From positions 1 to 6,979 of the forward strand of contig SKUI01000166.1 in assembly GCA_007122185.1 (NCBI GenBank): a stretch of DNA of 6,979 nucleotides, in the 5' to 3' direction. Below, piece after piece: positions 5,691 through 6,979 of this stretch (position 1 is the stretch's first letter; each line of letters opens with the position of its first letter). The notes under the pieces were generated by a model. The model was not told the DNA's origin. It was given only the letters and a program-made list of their open reading frames with translations, and searched no databases. This stretch comes from Rhodothermia bacterium. GTDB lineage: Bacteria > Bacteroidota > Rhodothermia > Balneolales > Natronogracilivirgulaceae. A program made the position numbers and the translations under genes.

Positions 5691-6689
5691 TCAAGCGTTG
5701 CCATCCTCCCCAAGTCCAAGCCGACCGGCTCCGATGAGCCCGGCGTCCCCGCCAAGCTGTGACTTATGGAAACGGACCTGCTGCATGCTTATGGGCTGAG
5801 CCCATTTTCGCGCTTCGGCAGCGATATCGTCCAGGTATTTTTCGGCCGGACCGAACACACCGCCGCCAAAAATGATGATTGCCGGGTTGAAGGTGCTCAC
5901 GAGATTGGCAGCCGCCATCCCCCAGCACCGGATGGCCTGATCCACGATCCTCCCGGCGGCAGGGTCTCCCTCATCCGAGGCCTCGAACACATCCCGGGTG
6001 CTGATTTGCCGGGCATCCATCGAGCGGAGCACGCTTTGAAGGCCGGGTTCCCTGTCCAGCAGGTTCCGCAGGGATTTCACGATCCCTGCACCCGAAGCGT
6101 GGTACTCAAAATAACCGCAGGATGCGTACTCCTCCCTGAAATCCGGATGCAGGCTCATCCATCCGACCGCTCCGGCAATGTCGCCGTGGCCGCGGATAAT
6201 CCGACCGTCGCAAAGCACCCCGGCACCGATGCCGGTCCCGACAGCGAGGAAAATGGCGTTCGGACACCCCTTGGCCGCACCCAGCCAGGCCTCGCCCAGG
6301 ATATAGCAGGCACGGTCGCTGTCGATACGCACCGCCACGCCGTCCACCCCTGCGGTTCGCGTCACTTCCTCCAGCAGCGGATAATCCTCCCACTCCGGTA
6401 TGTTGGGTGCCCAGACCGTACCCGACGCCGCGCGGTAGATGCCCGGCACCGATATCCCTATACCAGTCACCTGCTCATTGCCGGATGTTGCACTGGAAGT
6501 GTTGCCCGTTTCCGAAACACCGCCTCCACCCTCCATCAAACCGGCAATTTCCTTCAAAATCAGCGCACCCACCTCGCGGCCGCACCTGCCAGCCAGAGGT
6601 GTGACCCTCCTGGCAAGCATCTCGCCCGTTTGGCTGAAGACAGCCGAAGCCAGCTTGGTGCCTCCCAGATCCACCCCAATTACCGCCAT
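5691..6689 (-). CDS. ROK-family sugar kinase with altered zinc-site motif
   Basis: 332 residues from the ATG at 6689. ROK marks in order: phosphate loop DLGGTK (7-12), SVPGI (80-84), APNIPEW (94-100), catalytic-region IDSDRACYILGE (122-133) with D125 at the catalytic base position, VGTGIGAG (150-157), NPAIIIFGGGVF (268-279) and GDAGLIGAG (314-322). Expected activity is ATP-dependent phosphorylation of a hexose or amino sugar in the cytoplasm. Unusual points: the family AGExGHM is AGAVGWM (172-178), and the zinc-binding CxCGxxGCxE is reduced to SCGYFE (190-195), so the zinc ligands are absent. A Gly/Ser/Thr/Asn-rich stretch (54-72) sits in the small domain. An upstream in-frame ATG (6755) would add 22 residues but overlaps the previous gene; the chosen start has AGGGA seven bases upstream and puts DLGGTK at the normal distance. 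A ROK repressor is unlikely, as no N-terminal helix-turn-helix is present. Co-transcribed with its neighbours (25-base gap upstream). Confidence 0.88.
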   Translation of the reverse strand: MAVIGVDLGGTKLASAVFSQTGEMLARRVTPLAGRCGREVGALILKEIAGLMEGGGGVSETGNTSSATSGNEQVTGIGISVPGIYRAASGTVWAPNIPEWEDYPLLEEVTRTAGVDGVAVRIDSDRACYILGEAWLGAAKGCPNAIFLAVGTGIGAGVLCDGRIIRGHGDIAGAVGWMSLHPDFREEYASCGYFEYHASGAGIVKSLRNLLDREPGLQSVLRSMDARQISTRDVFEASDEGDPAAGRIVDQAIRCWGMAAANLVSTFNPAIIIFGGGVFGPAEKYLDDIAAEARKWAQPISMQQVRFHKSQLGGDAGLIGAGRLGLGEDGNA

Positions 6690-6696
6690 ATTGTGA

Positions 6697-6701
6697 TCCC
6701 T
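6697..6701 (-). promoter_or_regulatory. Shine-Dalgarno site deciding the ROK kinase start
   Basis: AGGGA on the minus strand, seven bases before the ATG at 6689. It lies in the 25-base gap after the stop codon of the preceding gene and supports this ATG over the longer in-frame start at 6755, which would overlap that gene. Confidence 0.6.
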
Positions 6702-6714
6702 GTTAAGGTTGCAT

Positions 6715-6979
6715 TTACGGAAACAGATCCATGTTCCTGCGCTTGCCGAAAGCACCGATATTGAAGGTTACGGCATAAGTCGACCGTGCCAGCGCGCCCC
6801 GTACCCGGGCCAGTGAGGTATAGTAGTCGTAGTAGGGGAAGGCCGAGATATCGCCGACGATGAACTCGTAGCGGGATATCGCTTCCGTCCAGGTGTCGAA
6901 CGACTCCGTCACATCGACGAAGATGTACGGTTCGTAGCCCTCCATATCCTCCCAGTTTTCGGCGAAATAGACGCCCCGC
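6715..6979 (-). CDS. C-terminal part of an unrecognised protein (5' end beyond window)
   Basis: The frame is open from the window edge to TAA at 6715 and shows the last 87 residues. An internal ATG at 6945 exists, but the frame continues upstream of it, so I read this as the end of a longer protein. The sequence is rich in aromatic residues (VYFAENWED, YEPYIFVDV, FPYYDYYTSLARVRG) and ends in a Gly/Arg-rich segment (NIGAFGKRRNMDLFP). No transmembrane helix or sorting tag is visible at the end. I do not recognise the family. Being 25 bases upstream of the ROK kinase on the same strand, it is probably in the same operon and so may belong to the same sugar pathway (inference from position only). 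Confidence 0.7.
   Translation of the reverse strand, partial: RGVYFAENWEDMEGYEPYIFVDVTESFDTWTEAISRYEFIVGDISAFPYYDYYTSLARVRGALARSTYAVTFNIGAFGKRRNMDLFP

Noticed and set aside
6690..6755. Longer ROK start at 6755 (22 extra residues)
   Set aside because: It would overlap the end of the upstream gene, lacks a ribosome site, and the extra residues precede the normal start of the ROK fold; the ATG at 6689 has AGGGA at good spacing.
5766..6764. 332-codon open frame on the plus strand
   Set aside because: It is antisense to the ROK kinase, whose motifs are unmistakable. The plus-strand product is rich in His, Pro, Arg and Gly without domain features, as expected of a shadow frame in GC-rich coding DNA.

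Overview
The window looks like chromosome from a bacterium of the Bacteroidota/Rhodothermota/Balneolota/Ignavibacteriota sphere. The main clue is the C-terminus of the large secreted protein at the left edge. It carries a YPNPFNP-type sorting domain (residues 980 to at least 1045), the class of tag read by the type IX secretion system (T9SS), together with a Sec signal peptide and FG-GAP repeats. No species can be named from this. Every gene I can support lies on the minus strand, so transcription runs from high to low coordinates.

Right part (6979 to 3652): a tightly spaced run of four genes that looks like one operon for taking up and handling a sugar. It starts with the C-terminus of an unrecognised protein that enters from beyond the window (6979-6715). 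A ROK-family sugar kinase follows (6689-5691), then a 12-helix major facilitator of the fucose-permease (FHS) type (5623-4457), then a UPF0309-type SIS-fold phosphosugar-binding protein (4416-3652). The simplest reading is import of a sugar by the MFS carrier, phosphorylation by the ROK kinase, and isomerisation or another conversion of the phosphosugar by the SIS protein. The sugar is not identifiable. The kinase lacks the usual zinc-site residues of its family.

Middle (3651 to 3136): 516 bases with no confident gene. It holds a weak candidate terminator, a possible small membrane peptide in frame with the SIS stop codon, a very AT-rich stretch, and a near-consensus sigma70-type promoter (TTGACT, 17 bases, TATACT) pointing at the next gene.

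Left part (3135 to 1): one uninterrupted reading frame of 1045 codons that has not ended at the window edge. It encodes a large secreted protein: signal peptide, about six FG-GAP/VCBS-like beta-propeller repeats, a long middle region I do not recognise, a CARDB-like beta-sandwich, and the T9SS sorting domain, of which probably only the last strand is missing. It has its own promoter, so it is probably transcribed separately from the sugar operon. I see no RNA genes, CRISPR arrays, insertion sequences or other mobile elements.
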